DNA of 64,000 bases from Gamsiella multidivaricata (lineage: Eukaryota > Mortierellomycota > Mortierellomycetes > Mortierellales > Mortierellaceae), in contig NW_026251724.1 in the NCBI RefSeq assembly GCF_025024155.1, positions 62,001-126,000 on the forward strand, in the 5' to 3' direction. The position numbers and the translations under genes were made by a program. Positions within the stretch are counted from its first letter, which is position 1. Every line of letters starts with the position of its first letter. Below are positions 46,601 through 60,807 of this stretch, piece by piece. The notes under the pieces are model-generated. The model worked only from the letters and a program-made list of their open reading frames with translations, was not told the DNA's origin and did no database searches.

Positions 46601-49600
46601 AGAAGGGATTGGAATCCTTACTTTTTTTTTTCTTTTTTTGGTCCGCCAACTATTACAGCCATTAATACCATGACATCGTTCATTCACAATGAGCCGACTT
46701 CGCTGGCTATCTTGCAGGAGGCGAAGATACCCCAAACTCTTCTCGCGAGCCTATCTAGAGATATCCCAGCGTCCAACGACGTTGCGATGAACCTACCTGG
46801 AGCGTTTGGGGCTATCTGTTTGAACCCAACCGGCTTGGAGATGTTCACGAAAGAGTTTCCCATGAAAAAATTCTTTGGAATTTTTACATCCATTCCACAC
46901 GTGCAGGCTTTCCAGGACAACGACATTGCATCGAATCTGGGTGTTTCGATGGATGAGCTTGTGCGACATCAACCCAGCTTAAAGGCGAATGTGATGGTGG
47001 AGCTGGTTGCTATGCTGAACGAGGCTCTGCAGATGTGCGAATCGGACGAGGTTATTGGAGATGATATCGTCTTTAGCACACTTCAAAAGACGCGAGCCAA
47101 GGATGCTCCCCAATTGGGTGTAACTGTCGAAGACGAGGCAAACAAGGATGACAGAAAGGACTCACTCGTGGCTCAGCTCATTGAGGCCTCTGCTAGAGTA
47201 AGTGGATGCATACGTTGTTTCTGAAAAGAAGCTTTATCGTGAGTATCAATAATCATGACTAAACGACGCATTTCTTTATCAATTTAGTTCTGCGAGAGTT
47301 TCTTCCAGAATTCTTCCAGCGCCAAGGATTTCTTGAAAGCAGATGGAATCAACATCTTGATGAAGTTTTACACCCTTCCAACTCAACCGTACGATCTGGC
47401 TAATACACCCGCGTTCTTCACCCTTTCTCATTTGGTTCGGTTATTGAGCGAAACAGACCCTGGCACGGCCATATCAGCAGTGCTGAAGGAAGTGAACAGG
47501 TTGCTCGAAGGGGTGCAATTCTTACTAGAGTCCACCAACCCTGGTTCCGATTTGCTTCAGTACATTGACATTTCGAGTAAGTTGCTGGTTTTTATTAGAT
47601 GATACATTTGCATGAACGCTGAAATGAATCCCCAGCGTACATTATACTGAATGGTTACTGTTCCTCATCTTTTACCCTGATAGATTCAAATCTGGAGGAC
47701 GTCGTGCGAGGAAACGAAATTCTCAGGAGCTTAATTAGTCTGCATGCACTGAGCGGACTGATCTCGGACATGTTTTGTACACCCGCGTTCTCTCACAGTC
47801 GAAACTCGGCATCTGTTCTAACTGCATTTGTGAATGCGCAGGGTGCTCCGGCCCTTGCTGGTCTTGGCCAACTCCACAGGTATGATGATAGCCCCAAGAA
47901 ATAGAAATAGTCCCCGTTATTTTATGTGTCGCTGACACGCTATTCTTGCTCTTGTTCATCTTAGATTCTGTGTTTGGGAGACCACTGTGTTGAAGCGTGC
48001 ATTGCAAAAGAACTGGAATGATCCGAGCCCAAAGTCGAAGAAGCACTACAGTCCACCACAGGTCCCGGGAACATTGGACGAGTTTGTTGAGGAAGCTGAA
48101 GGCGAAGACAAGGAGATGGCACCAGCGACACCCACCATTGACGCTTACACCCCCAGCGCCATCAATACAAAGTATTTCAAATTTGTGCTCACACAGATCC
48201 CGCATTATCTCTCGCCTATGTATCAAGGTATTCATGAGCTTCTTTGCTGTTGGTAGCATCTGATGAAATGAGTTCCCGCGCTGCATATTCTAACACGCCA
48301 TTTCCCTCAATTTTGCAGGCATTACCAAGATGCTGTTTAACCGAAGAGACATCGAGGCTACTCAGCGTGCGCACTCTTTCCAAGTTGCAGATTCTCTATC
48401 CAAAGTCCTGCAGGCGCATATTTCTTGGAAACGACTCGGTAAGTTCTCTAATGATAGAGATTTCAGAGACCGACAATAGGCTCATTTTGATACGTTAGCT
48501 TACTTTTCTCGTACTACTTCACTAGATACCAATGTTTCTACGAGTGACAAGCATGCTTACTTGAGTACAATGATCAAGTTACTTCCATACGTGTTCTTGG
48601 ACGATCGCAATCCGGCAACTCTTCAAACCATTACAGTGGTCTCATTTGTCAGGACAGGAGGCATGGAATCGTTATTCATGTGGCTGGACTCGTTTTGGAT
48701 AGAAGCGTCCTCCATCCAAAATTCGTCAGCTACTATCACTGAGGAGCAAAGAGTGCTACTGGACCAGCTGTATGGATCTATCGAGGTCATCCTTAGCGTG
48801 CTCCAGATACTCACGTCGTCCAAACTGTTGCTCGAATCGTCGCATACATCGCCATTGACTTCCAAGGACGACAAGACCAGGAAGGAGGACTTTTTCGAGC
48901 CACATGAGTTTCTGGTGGATGTTCGATTGGTGGTGCTACCTCACATAAGGAGCCTTTGGTTGGACAAGCAGTTGGACAGGGCGCCCGCTGCTGCTTCACG
49001 CTATGTCATTCAGATCATTACCAACATCTTGAAGGCAGCTGGAGAGCTCAAGCCCCCTGTTTCGACCGCCTCGCCAGTTATTGTTGGAACAGCGACTCCC
49101 AATATCTTTGGCGCTCGACCTCTTGCGCCGGATGCAACAAGCGTCGCGACCCTTCTCGATATGGGTTTCCCACGTTCAGCTGCAGAACTTGCCCTGACGC
49201 GCTGCGGCAATCAGCTGGATCGAGCAACTGAATACTTGCTGACCCACCAAGAAGTTGTAGCTGCCGCTATATATGAACAGGAACGCGAAGAGGCTGCAGC
49301 GCGTGCTGTGGCGGTTGCTGCCGCTAATGCCCCAAGCACCAGTGAAACACCTGCGGAACCTTCAACAGGACCCGTCACTGACGCCGGCAACAACCAAAAT
49401 GGTGATGCTTCCAGATCCATCCTTACTGAGCACACAGAACCCGCACCAGAAGCAGAAGGTACGGCCGATGACGACGAAGATAACGACGAGGATGATGAAG
49501 GTGACGAAGAAGATGAGGACGAAGAAGAGATGCTTCGACAGGCGCTAGCACTGTCTCAAGCGCTGGACGCCTCCTTATCTGAAGACCCGTCTGGGGATGG

Positions 49601-52600
49601 CCCCCACACTCAGGAATCCATTGCCGGAGAGTTATCCTCGACTTCTGGAGAGCTGGCCATCAGTCTCAACCAAGACGACCCTGTCGATATTGAAGGGGAG
49701 GATGCGAAGGGGGATGTTGAGATGAGCACCAATGACGAGGAAGCCAAGAACGAACAGGAATACAAGACTGCACTCGCTTTACATGAAGCACATAAGGAGG
49801 AGTTGTCGAAGGGCCGTGAGGAGTTGAGACCCCTCCTCATTCCTAGGTCTCTTGAGTTGATTGAGGCAATCGAGGATGTCATTTTCAACGTCCGAGATCT
49901 CCTTGTACTCCTATGCAAGGATAAAAACAGTAATGCATTGGATGAGCTAGTCAAGGATCTCGAAAAAGCTAGCAACATCCAAGTGGACCAGGTTGGCTTA
50001 GCTGGAAAGGCATTTGGCGCGCGCTTGCGGCTTTTGGCACTACTCTTCGGGGATGTCACGATCCAGGCCAAGATGGGCGAGTATAGTACAACGCTGGCAC
50101 CTCTTCTGATGACAATTCTGACAAAACATGTCGAGTCTCAGGCGCCTCAAAAGGACAACAACTGGCTTTCTCCCCTGCTGCTCATGGTGGAAAACTTTTT
50201 GTCTCTCGCAGACGAGCCTAGGGTAGTTCCGGACTTGACGACAACAGAAGGAAAGGAGAAGGCAGCCCAAGAAGATAAGGAGATGAAGGATGACATTATC
50301 ACACCTGCTGAGAAGGAGAGACTACTTCACCAATCCATCGTACTTCTCAATCAGCAGGACCTCGTAAAGGACATTGCTCTCTCCGTTTTCCGCATTCTCG
50401 TGCGACTGACTCGACACCACTCGCTAGCGATGGAGTTCTTGAACAAGGGCGGGTTGGAGCTGGTTTTCTCGACATTGAAACCCGAACGGATTGGCGTGCA
50501 GGGACAGCAGAGTCTTGTCATCATGATTATGCGCCATATCGTCGAGGATGCCGTTGTCCTGCAAGCAACCATGGAAAGGGAGATTGTGCGCTGGTTTGCA
50601 CAGCCCTCCCGTGCACGAACAAGCGACATCCAGAGCTACCTTCGACACAACAGCTTTTTGGGACTGCGCGAATTAGATGCATTCATTGCTGGAACGCTCA
50701 ACGTCTGCAAGGTCTCAAAGTACGACAGTGCCTTCAGGACCCTACAACTGACTTTGGCCAAGCCTGCCGCTCTATCAAAGTTGGAAAACGACAAGGACCA
50801 GGACGACACTTCGGGGGATGATGGTGCAGATGACAAAGGCAAGGCCAAGGATGGTGATCAAGATGCAGGAGAGGGCTCATCATTATCAGAGCAGCGCGCC
50901 AGCACAGTTCAGTCGACGCGCGACATTTCTGAGGCTGCAAAGAAGTACTCTTCCCAGATATCGGAAACCGTCATTCACTTCCTGGTATTCGAGTTGCTCA
51001 GCACCAGATTAGTGCCCGTGTCTGGTGTACATTCGAGTACATCCGCTTCGCCAGGCCATATGCCAATGGTCTCTGCTTCCGCACCATCGATGGTGGCGCA
51101 AACGACTACCACGGACAACGATGCAAGAACACCAGACGAAGCTTCAAATGACGCCAACTTTGTTCACCGCTGCTTCGTGCTTCAATGCCTAAACGAACTC
51201 CTAATTTCCTACCCGTCTTGCAAGGTTGACATGATGAACTTTTCAAGGCGCAAGTCAGGCAAGGAATCTATCAACGTTGCCAGCAAACCCAGAGCGAACT
51301 GGCTTGGCTACCTTCTGAACGACTTAATCCCATACAGGGGTACTGTAGCGCAGTCGAGTGAGACAGAGCTTCAAAAGCATTCGATCGAGTCAAACTTCGC
51401 ATCTGCCGTACTCGTTGCCATGTTCGCCAACAGTGACGAGGAGGAGGAAAAGCAACCGTTTAGCCACGTGGTTCAGGCTCGTCGTTTCGTTATCGATGGT
51501 ATGATTCGGTCGTTTAAGGACGCAATTGCCTCGACCGATCCAGTCGAGATCAAGTATGGCAAGTTCCTTTCGCTATCGGAGCTCAGCTACAAAATTTTGG
51601 GCGCATCTTCGTCCTCTGTAATCGGTGTGAAGGCCAACGACGACCATTCAATCAACATCGTGAAGGTTATGCTGGAAAAGAACTTTATCGTCATTTTGAC
51701 CAACGTCTTGGCGGATATTGACCTCAACTATCCTCACGCCAAGATTCTTGTCAATGCTGTCCTGAAGCCGTTGGAGCACTTGACAAAGCTGTCACTCAAG
51801 ATGAGCAGGGCAGCTGAACCAGGAGCTTCCAGGGCTGCCCGTCAATCCACTCCACTGTCCGGAGCTGGAAGCGGAAACGCGTCAGGAGATGAGGCCGATA
51901 CCCCCGACTTGTATAGAAATTCTTCCCTCGGTATGTTTGATGGAGTCAGCATGGAAACTGACGGGGACGACGAATCGGACGACTCTACCGGAGAGGACGA
52001 TATCTATGAAGGTGACGAGTATGAGGAAGAGACTGCAAGCGATGCCAGCGACCTCAGCGAGGAGGACTTTAGTGACGATGACGATGTCGATGAAGCCCTG
52101 GAGGAGGCTGTTGATCGCAACCCCTTCCATCACCATAGCCACGAGATCTCAGACGACGAGGTGGATCAAGATGACGAGGACATGGACGGTGAAGAGGACG
52201 ACGACCTTGATGAAGATATGGAGGCCGAGCTGCACGAGGCACTCGCACAGGACGAGGCTGAAGATGAGGAAATGATGGAGTGGGATACAGATTCGCGACC
52301 TGTCATTCTTCAAGAAGGCGGGATTGGAAATGTCATTATCGATACGGAGGACGAGCCTCAGGTTGCAGATCCCGAGTACTATGAGGAACAGGATCGCGCC
52401 CATCGCCACCATACTCATACACATAATCCGCACCTTCATCCAGCAGACGAAGGAGGCATAGAGGACGAGGACGAAGAAGATGAGGAGGATGAAGATGTGG
52501 ATGAGGATGACGAAGATGATGAGGACGACCTCGACGAAGAAGGTGATGATATCGTGCTTCTCGACGACGCTGAAGGATTCGATCCTGTTCGAGGACTCGG

Positions 52601-55600
52601 ACATGGCGGCGCTTGGGATATGACCAGCGCCTTTGTCATCAACGACCAGGACGGATTGCTAAATGGAGCCCAAATCATCGATCTTCGCGGTCGCCGGCCT
52701 CGGACAGCGGCTCGGCGCTTGGATGACCGCGGATTCTTTTGGAATGACGGCGACGCTGATCAAGGACGGCTCTCCTACATCGAGGACGACGACTTCCCGT
52801 CACTCGGAGCACCGGCTCGAAACCCCTTCCTGCAGGTGTCGGACGATGTGATTACCCACCCTCTGCTTGCTCAACCTCGTTCGACGACTGCGAATACTGC
52901 CTCGAATGGCCATCGTCGTGGAGGTTCGCGTGGCGCAGGACTTACGGATTGGCAAGCATTTGGAGAATTCTTAAATGGGAATCCCTCGCAGATCCTGGGC
53001 ACCTTGATGAACGGTGGAGCCATTCGAGCGAGCCACGGAGCGTTCCGCGTGGAGGTCAATCATGGTAATACCGCTATTGTTACTCCAATTGATCGCAGCA
53101 TTCCAGCAGTAGATCCTGCGACCGGCGCGATCTCAGCTGGATCCACGGCGGATGCTGCCAGCGCGAACAAGACTACCATGTTTAGCACAGTCCGCGACTT
53201 CGTTCCTTACTCCACATCACAGAGATGGTCACAGGAGTGCCGGATGATGTATGGCGCAACAGCACAGGATAAGGCGTCGCGACTGGCGAACCATGTTATC
53301 AATGCATTAATTCCAGCTGCCGAGGAGGAGCATCGTCTCAAAACCAGAGAGTTGGAACGGAGGCGAAAGGCCGAGGCAGCACGGAAACAGATCGCGGAAG
53401 AGAAGCGAAAGGCCGAGGAGGAAGAGGAGCGTATCAAAGCCGAGGAAGCTGAAAAGGCACGTCTTGCAGAGGAGGCTCGTCGGGCTGAGGAAGCCGCCAC
53501 TCGCGCTACACAAGGAGAGATAGAAGGCGCGCCCATGGCGTCTGAAGAGTCTGCAATGGATGTGGAAGGCGCTGCATCGGCAACCGCAGAGCCTGAAGCA
53601 GAGGCAGAATCCGCCCCACCAACACGCAGGATGGTGATGATTGAAGGAGAAATGGTGGACATTACGGACAGCGACATCGATCCGGAGTTCTTGGAGGCTC
53701 TTCCAGAGGAGATGCGCCGTGAAGTGTACAACGATTATCTGCAGTCGCAGCGACCAGCACCTCCAGCAACACAGCAGTCAACATCAACTTCAGGAACGCA
53801 AGCTATCAACACGGACTTTTTGGATGTTCTTCCAGGAAACATGCGTGCCGAGCTGGAGGACATAATGCGCGGGCAGGGTGCAAGCGGTGCTGCTAGGTCC
53901 GAGCCACTGGTTTCTGCATTTAACGAGTACACACTTTCGCGTTTGGTGCCTCAGCTGAGACAGATGTACCGGGATGGGGGATCTCGATCGCCAGTGCCGC
54001 CTGCCTTGTTGGCCGAGACGAGCGCGCTGTTGGACCAAATCCCGCGGCACTTCCCAGGATTGCGAGAGGCCCGCGACATTCTTGCAGGCGCAGCCTCAGG
54101 GCCTTCTGGTACAAGCTCAAGTAAGAAAGCCATTGCTCCACGAGATGCCATCCAGCTTGTGGACAAGTCATCTTTGGCGACGCTTGTTCGCCTCATGTTC
54201 CTGCCTCAGCCCCCCTCTAGGAACATCCTGAATAAGCTCTTGGTTAACCTGTGCGAGAATAGTAAGACACGATCAGAGCTCCTCTCACTCCTACTTTCCA
54301 TCTTGCAGGATGGCGGTGCCGATCTGGCGGCCGTAGACAAGGGGTTTGCGCAGATGTCGCTTCGCGGAAAAACAGTTGTGAAGGCGCACCCACACCATAA
54401 GGGCAAGGAGGCCACCGCAGCTGCCCTTCCAACTCCGGTGCCCGCCGCGATGGACAATGTACCGAATCTGGTGGCCCGTCGGTGCCTAGAAGCTCTGTAT
54501 TACATTGTCTCATTCAACTCGCAGGCTGTGCTATTCTTCCTCATGGAGCACGAGAATGTCACGCTGAGAAGGTCTTCATCGAAGAAGGGCAAAGGCAAGG
54601 AGAGACTTGTCAGCGAGAAATACCCGATTGTGCTTCTACTCGATCTCTTGGAGCGGCCAATTTTTGTGGAGAGCTCGGCGTTGATGGAACAGCTCATGAC
54701 TCTACTATCTGTGATTTGCAGACCTCTGGCAACGCTTGCAAAGGACGAAGAGGACAGAAAGAAACGGGAGAAGGAGGCGGAGAGCAAGCGAAAGGAAGAG
54801 GAAGCTACGACTTCGACGGCAACAGTGTCGACTGCTGGACAGAATACCGTGGCTCCGTCAGCGGAATCGAGTGCAGCTGTACATACGGATGACCCAAGGA
54901 CAGCTGAGAACGCGGGCGAGAACTTTAGTTCGACAACGACAACACTAACGGGCGCATCGGGTGTATTGGCGATAGAGAGCAATACAGAGATTAAGGAGGC
55001 CGACACGGAGCCTTCAGCGCTGAAGCCCCCAGTAATCCCGGACCATTGTATGCAGCTGATAGTTCGTGTCCTGACTGCCGGAGAGTGCTCAAGCAAGACA
55101 TTTCAGTTTACATTGTCTGTCATCCAGAATCTTTCCGTGTTGGAAGGTGCTAGAGATGTGATTACCGCCGAGCTGGTTCGGGTTGCTCGTGAACTGGGAG
55201 GTAGCATTTTTGGGGATCTCGAGACGCTCTCTCGGACACTGGCGAATGCAATGAGCGGAGTCGATGTTCAAGGTGTCGCCCTTGAGAAATTTTCGCCCGC
55301 ATCGTCCAAGCAGGCTAAACTGCTTCGTGTGCTCAAGACCATCGATTACATGTATTCCAGAAAGCAGAGCCTGACCCAAGCACCAGCGACAACGCAGGTC
55401 AACATTGAACTGGCACCAACACTGGATCCCGAGGAGGCGGACGCGGTTATGCCGAGATCGATGCGTGACGTGGGCTCAGGGGCGCTCAAGTTGAACGAGG
55501 ACGAGGAGAAGGTTTCTACGATCTACAACAGTCTTTCCTTCCACTTGCTGTGGGCTGAGGTTGGGAACGCGCTGGAGTTGATTCGAGAACGAAGTGATAT

Positions 55601-57106
55601 GATTCATGTTGCAACGGTGCTACTGCCTTTGATCGAATCGTTCATGGTTGTTTGCAAGTACGTTGGACTGAGGCCCTCGACACTGGAAATGGAGGAGGCA
55701 GAGTGCAAAGCGACGACGAACTCGACAGAGGAGCTCTTCTTACTGTTCACGGAGAAGCACAGCAAGATTTTAAACATCATGGTTCGTAACAACCCCGCTC
55801 TGATGTCAGGATCGTTCTCGCTGCTGGTGCATAACCCGAAGATGCTGGAATTCGACAACAAGCGCAACTATTTCACGCAGCAGCTGCATAAGCGCAATCC
55901 GACACGGGAGCACTACGGCACCTTGCAGATGAACGTGCGCCGTGAGATGGTCTTTGTTGACTCATTCTCGCAACTGCAGTCTCGGACAGGCGAGGAGATC
56001 AAGTATAGCAAGCTGAATGTGCACTTTCATGGCGAGGAGGGAGTTGATGCAGGAGGAGTGACTCGAGAATGGTTCCAAGTGCTGGCGAGACAAATGTTCA
56101 ATCCGGACTATGCGCTGTTCAAGACGTCGGCCGCAGACAAGTTGACGTACCAACCTAATCGCGCATCATGGGTCAACTCTGACCATTTGCTATTCTTCAA
56201 GTTCATTGGACGAGTCATTGGCAAGGCTATCTACGACGGGCGGCTTCTGGACGCTTACTTCACAAGGTCTTTCTACAAGCATATCCTGGGACGACCAGTC
56301 GACTACCGCGATGTTGAAGCCGTCGACCCTGAGTACTACAAGTCATTGGTGTGGATGTTGGAGAATGATATCACGGACATTGTGGAGGAGACATTCTCGA
56401 TGGAAACGGATGATTTCGGCAACAAGAAGATTGTTGATTTGAAACCCAATGGACGCAACATCCCAGTGACAGAGGAGAACAAGCACGAATATGTCAAGTA
56501 TATTACGGAGCAGAAGCTGACGCTGGCAATCAAGGATCAGATCCACTCATTTCTGCAAGGATTCCACGAGATCATCCCCGCGCACCTGATCAGTATCTTC
56601 AACGAACAGGAGCTAGAGCTGCTGATCTCAGGTCTGCCAGACATCGATGTGGACGAGTGGAAGAATAACACGGAGTATCAGAACTACTCGCAGGCTTCTC
56701 CACAGATCCAAAACTTTTGGAGAGCGGTTCGGTCTTTTGATCAGACAGAGCGAGCGAAGCTACTGCAGTTTGTGACAGGAACATCGAAGGTGCCTCTGGG
56801 AGGGTTCTCTCAGCTCCAGGGCATTTCGGGCGTACAAAAGTTCCAGATCCACAAGGACTTTTCATCGACGAAGCGGCTGCCATCTGCACATACATGGTAA
56901 GACTCCGTTGCAAGTCATTGAACTTATCTTTAATGTTCTTATTTCCCATCTTAACATATTGCTAACGTCCTTCTTTTCCTCACTTGATATTCTTGTTCAT
57001 TAGCTTTAACCAACTCGATTTGCCAGAGTATGAGACGTATGAAGAGCTGCGACAACAGTTGCTGACAGCAATCTCTGAGTGCAGTACCGGGTTCGCATTC
57101 GCGTAA
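43634..57106 (+). CDS. TOM1: giant HECT E3 ubiquitin ligase, TOM1/HUWE1 family
   Basis: Fourteen exons, all in phase: 43634-43675, 44289-44585, 44685-45470, 45559-45712, 45806-45954, 46056-46269, 46366-46557, 46659-47197, 47288-47576, 47684-47879, 47965-48227, 48319-48438, 48526-56896 and 57004-57106; 3,904 residues. The N-terminal armadillo-like half (about 1-1100) is of the DUF908/DUF913 type. Then come a UBA ([16 protein letters not shown], about 1290), a UIM ([15 protein letters not shown]), a very acidic region (about 2220-2430), two ubiquitin-binding LP motifs ([16 protein letters not shown] and [14 protein letters not shown], about 2800-2850), and the HECT domain (about 3530-3904). The catalytic Cys is residue 3871, 34 from the end as in HUWE1. 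Yeast TOM1 removes excess histones and unassembled ribosomal proteins. Intron 1 is 613 bp and carries a 17-bp tandem duplication at about 43957-43990. Confidence 0.95.
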
Positions 57107-57295
57107 ACCAGAACCAAACGTGAGCTTACGAAGCCAAATGCTCTACATTTACAGTAGTCTGCGATTGCAATAAAGAAAGGATAATGCCTCCTCAATAGAG
57201 TTTTCATTATTATTAAAAGTATTATTGTTACAGGTGTGTTACTTGCTCGCTTGTGTCTATGCGAATGCCATTTCAATATCCAGATGTGTTCTACT

Positions 57296-60200
57296 TTACG
57301 AAAATGCCGCCAGGTTGCGCACAGAAAGCTCAGCCTTCATCATGGTCAGCTCGGCTTCCAGCGAAGTAATCCGACCCATATTTCGGCTCTGCTCTTCCAT
57401 TCGTAGCCGCCGCTCCTTCTGTGCTACCATTTCCAGATCCTTGATCCGTGCGCCCGCCGCTGCCAAAGAGACAGCAGCCGCTCCAGTCCCTGGAAACCCT
57501 GCTGACGCAGTGCCAGGACCAGACTGCCGAAGTTCCATTTTACGGATTGTATTCCGGAGCTCTGCAACGGTCACCCTCTGGCTCTCTCGCTCCTCCTCCA
57601 TCGCCAGAATCTTCTCACGCTGCTCCTCGAGCTCAAGGACCAGATTTCGAAAGTCGTCAGAGTCCTCAAACGCAACCATGTCCTCCAATTTCTTTTCTTG
57701 CTCGATCACAATGATCTCGAGTTCACGCTTGGCCTGCCGGAGACTCTGAAGCTCTTCTCGGTTCCAGGGCGTATCCATCAAGTCTTCATCCTCGTATGTG
57801 TTGTTGGGCCCTAAGAAACTGCTGGATCCATTCTCTGAGCTTGCAGAGCCCTTTACCTGCGTAGAAATAGAACCAGCGAAGGTAGATTGTGGCTGTCCCC
57901 CTTCCCCCTGCTTCTCCTGCAAAGTCCTCAGGGCCATCAGGTCAGCACCGTCTGCTCCATCCAGGTGCGCCAACGCATGGACATTTACGATTGAAGCCCT
58001 CTTCTCACTCAACAATTTGTCTCTTGGCAAGGAGTCCTGTTGCTCTATGCGGGCTAGAGTCTTTTCGATATCCACAGTCTCTCCCTTGGCCGTCTTCTCA
58101 AGCGCTGACTTCATCAGTGCCATCTTCTCCTGCTGAGCCTCCAATTCGAGCTGTAGCTGCTTCACAACCGCATCTTTGCGTGCCAAGCGCGACTCAATCT
58201 CCTTGGGAAATTCGAGCACTGTGCCATCAGCCGAGGTCTCAACCGTAGACCGACCCGCCAGCTGCTCCGGCGCAGTCGTTTTGGTGTTGATCGACTGCGA
58301 AGTCAGAATTAGCTTGGTGAGATGATCGATACGTTCCTTGAGTGCATTTCTGACCATATTCATTTCCACCATCTCTTCCTCATGCTTCAACCTCTCCTTC
58401 TCCAGAAGTGTGGACAGCTCCGCCTGCTGTTTACCGCCCATGGCACCTGCAGATCTAGCATCGACTGCCTCGCCACTACCAGCAGCCGTCAGCATGAGCT
58501 GCGCCTTGAGTTCGCTAATCTCGCGACGATACTTCTCCAGCAGCGCCTTATCATCCATAACCTGGTTCGTCTGCGCCCTTGTCACGACCTTCTTGACACG
58601 CGCAGCAAATTTGAGGGTGTTATGGGATTCCTCTACATTCAAGGACGACGGGCTGATGGTACAGATCACCGAGACACGTGCATTTCCGTTGAGCGATGAT
58701 TGCAAGATTCGAGTCAACTTCGAGTCGCGATATGGGATATGTGCCCTATATTTCCGACCAAATACAAGAAAAAAGAGGTGTTAGCATGGGGCCACAATGT
58801 GGGTCCTATACAGATGCTGGACAATTTTCTCTCCACCACTCACCCTTTCTCCTCTGTTAACTTAGAGATAACGGATCCGAGTGTCAACAGCGACTTGTTG
58901 ATGAAGGCTCCCTCCTTTCGTCGCTCCTCGTTCGATGCAGCCTTTTCAGATCCTGCCAAGTCGATCAAATTTAGCTGTGACACACGAACTGCACTGGCGG
59001 ATTTGGCACCCAGGGTCGGTTTGCGTGTTGTAGGGCTTCCTGCTGCATTGCCAGGCGAACGGTCTCTGCTTTCAATGACGATTTGAAAGATCGAGTGCGA
59101 GCGACTGCTGTGTGCGTTGAAATCCGTAGAACTGACATGCCGTTGATCTATTTTGTCATATCAGAAATGTTGGGTGATGGTGGCGCGTTAGACGCTATGC
59201 AGCAACGAGAAACAAATGAAGATAAAGATTTCCTTGCATCCACGAATGCTGCTGCACGTACAGTCTCCTCTCTCGATGATTCTCATCACCTGGCTCGGTG
59301 TGGTTACGATCTCCTCCTTCAGAGGGCTGACATATACCCCGCGCTGTGAGGGCAGCAATATGATAAAGAAATTATAAGGTTAGTCATCCAACTCCATGCC
59401 TTGCACCACAAAGCCGATGGCACATCCACGGTTCACATCTTCATTCTATCTTACTCGTCGATCCTCATGTATACGTAAATCAATTGACTCTGGCGAAAGC
59501 AGGTCCCGGATGGACTCGTTATAAATCTCCAGATATGATACACGCAGCAGGAACTCGCGGTCTGAGTTTTCGCGGATATATTTGAAAATGTCCTCGACTG
59601 CACGAGGGGTGATTCCTGGCTGCGTCTCGTTTCCGCTCTATGACGAAGATGAAGATGATAATGGGTCAATATTAGAAAATATGTGATCCGATCACCTCAT
59701 GGATAGTTCCTCCATTCCTTACCATGGTCTACATGTCAACAGTGACGGGGCAGTGGAGTCATTGGGGGTAGAGAACGAACAGGTTAGTTATTCGAACTGC
59801 ACTCCTGGAACAACAAAGGTGCTAGACATCTGTCCGTTCGTACATATGTTTTTCCTGAAGAGGTCTGACCGTATGCGAACACCGTTCCTGAAAAAAAGGG
59901 AGAAAAAAAAGTCAATAAAAGCAATGTTTTCACGCAGGTCCCAACCCGCTAGAATTGAATAGGATATGACATTGCCGTTGCCATTACCATTGTATCCCTC
60001 CATAGCCGACTGGACCAGATTCTTGACACTCGAGCTGTAGATCTCTTCATTATTACTCCCAGTTAAGGCATGGTCTTTTTGTGATAAAGAGCAAAGACGA
60101 TAAAATTAAAGGCGGTTAGAAAAAAATCGTCTGTATTGCTTTAGATTACTGACCGACCCCTTTGTCCACATACCAAAAGCATACTCCACAGCGGTCTTTC

Positions 60201-60807
60201 GCGCATTGACCGCATAGTCGTCATTGTATCCAATTTTCGACCCATCATCAGATACAGCCCACACATCCGTAGGTCCGCCAGCGACTTTCAGTTCTGAGCT
60301 GCTGAAGGGTCGGATACGGACTGTCACGGTGACGTTCTCCGTCTTGGAGGCAGGAGGATTGGCTGCACCAACCAGGGACGGAGAGGCAGGGCGCAGGTGT
60401 TGTTCTGACGGCGCAGGAGCGGCCAGAGAGGAGGCATTGACCGCCGCGAGCGTCGATGATACTGTACTGGTCTGGTCGCTGTGTTGCTGTCGCTCCATGG
60501 GTGTTGGTAGCACAGACTTTGGGGTTGTCGTCGCGGCCACGAGAGAGGGAATCTTGCGGATCAGACTACTGATACTGCCTCCTCCAAGTCCAACACTTGA
60601 GGCCGGCAGCTGTTGATGCTGCTGGCGACTGATAGGGCGAGGGGAAGAATACATTGATGTACGTTGACTGGAAGCAGCAGAGGAAACAGACGATAGGGAG
60701 GGGCTTGGGGAGGTTGCTCTGGAGGATTGTTGGGAGGAAAGTGGAGTGGAAGGGGAGGAGGAAGTTGAGGAGGGGATCGGTAAGCGATCAACGGTTGGCT
60801 TCATCAT
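57296..60807 (-). CDS. kinesin-7 family motor (KIP2/CENP-E-like)
   Basis: Eight exons in phase: 60807-60174, 60074-59988, 59887-59844, 59728-59723, 59637-59455, 59343-59262, 59147-58844 and 58745-57296; 929 residues. A Ser/Pro-rich N-terminal extension of about 160 residues precedes the motor. Seen: [33 protein letters not shown] (P-loop), [42 protein letters not shown] (switch I), [10 protein letters not shown] (switch II) and the neck region [17 protein letters not shown], followed by coiled coils. The RGVYV..LKEE wording and extended N-terminus fit kinesin-7 (fungal KIP2 group), plus-end motors linked to microtubule growth. The fourth exon is only 6 nt (ACCATG, Thr-Met of GKTYTM). Stop codons of this gene and TOM1 face each other 190 bp apart. 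Confidence 0.93.

Noticed and set aside
52149..52678. Minus-strand Ile/Val- and Ser-rich ORFs inside the TOM1 gene
   Set aside because: They are antisense shadows of the GAC/GAG/GAT acidic run.
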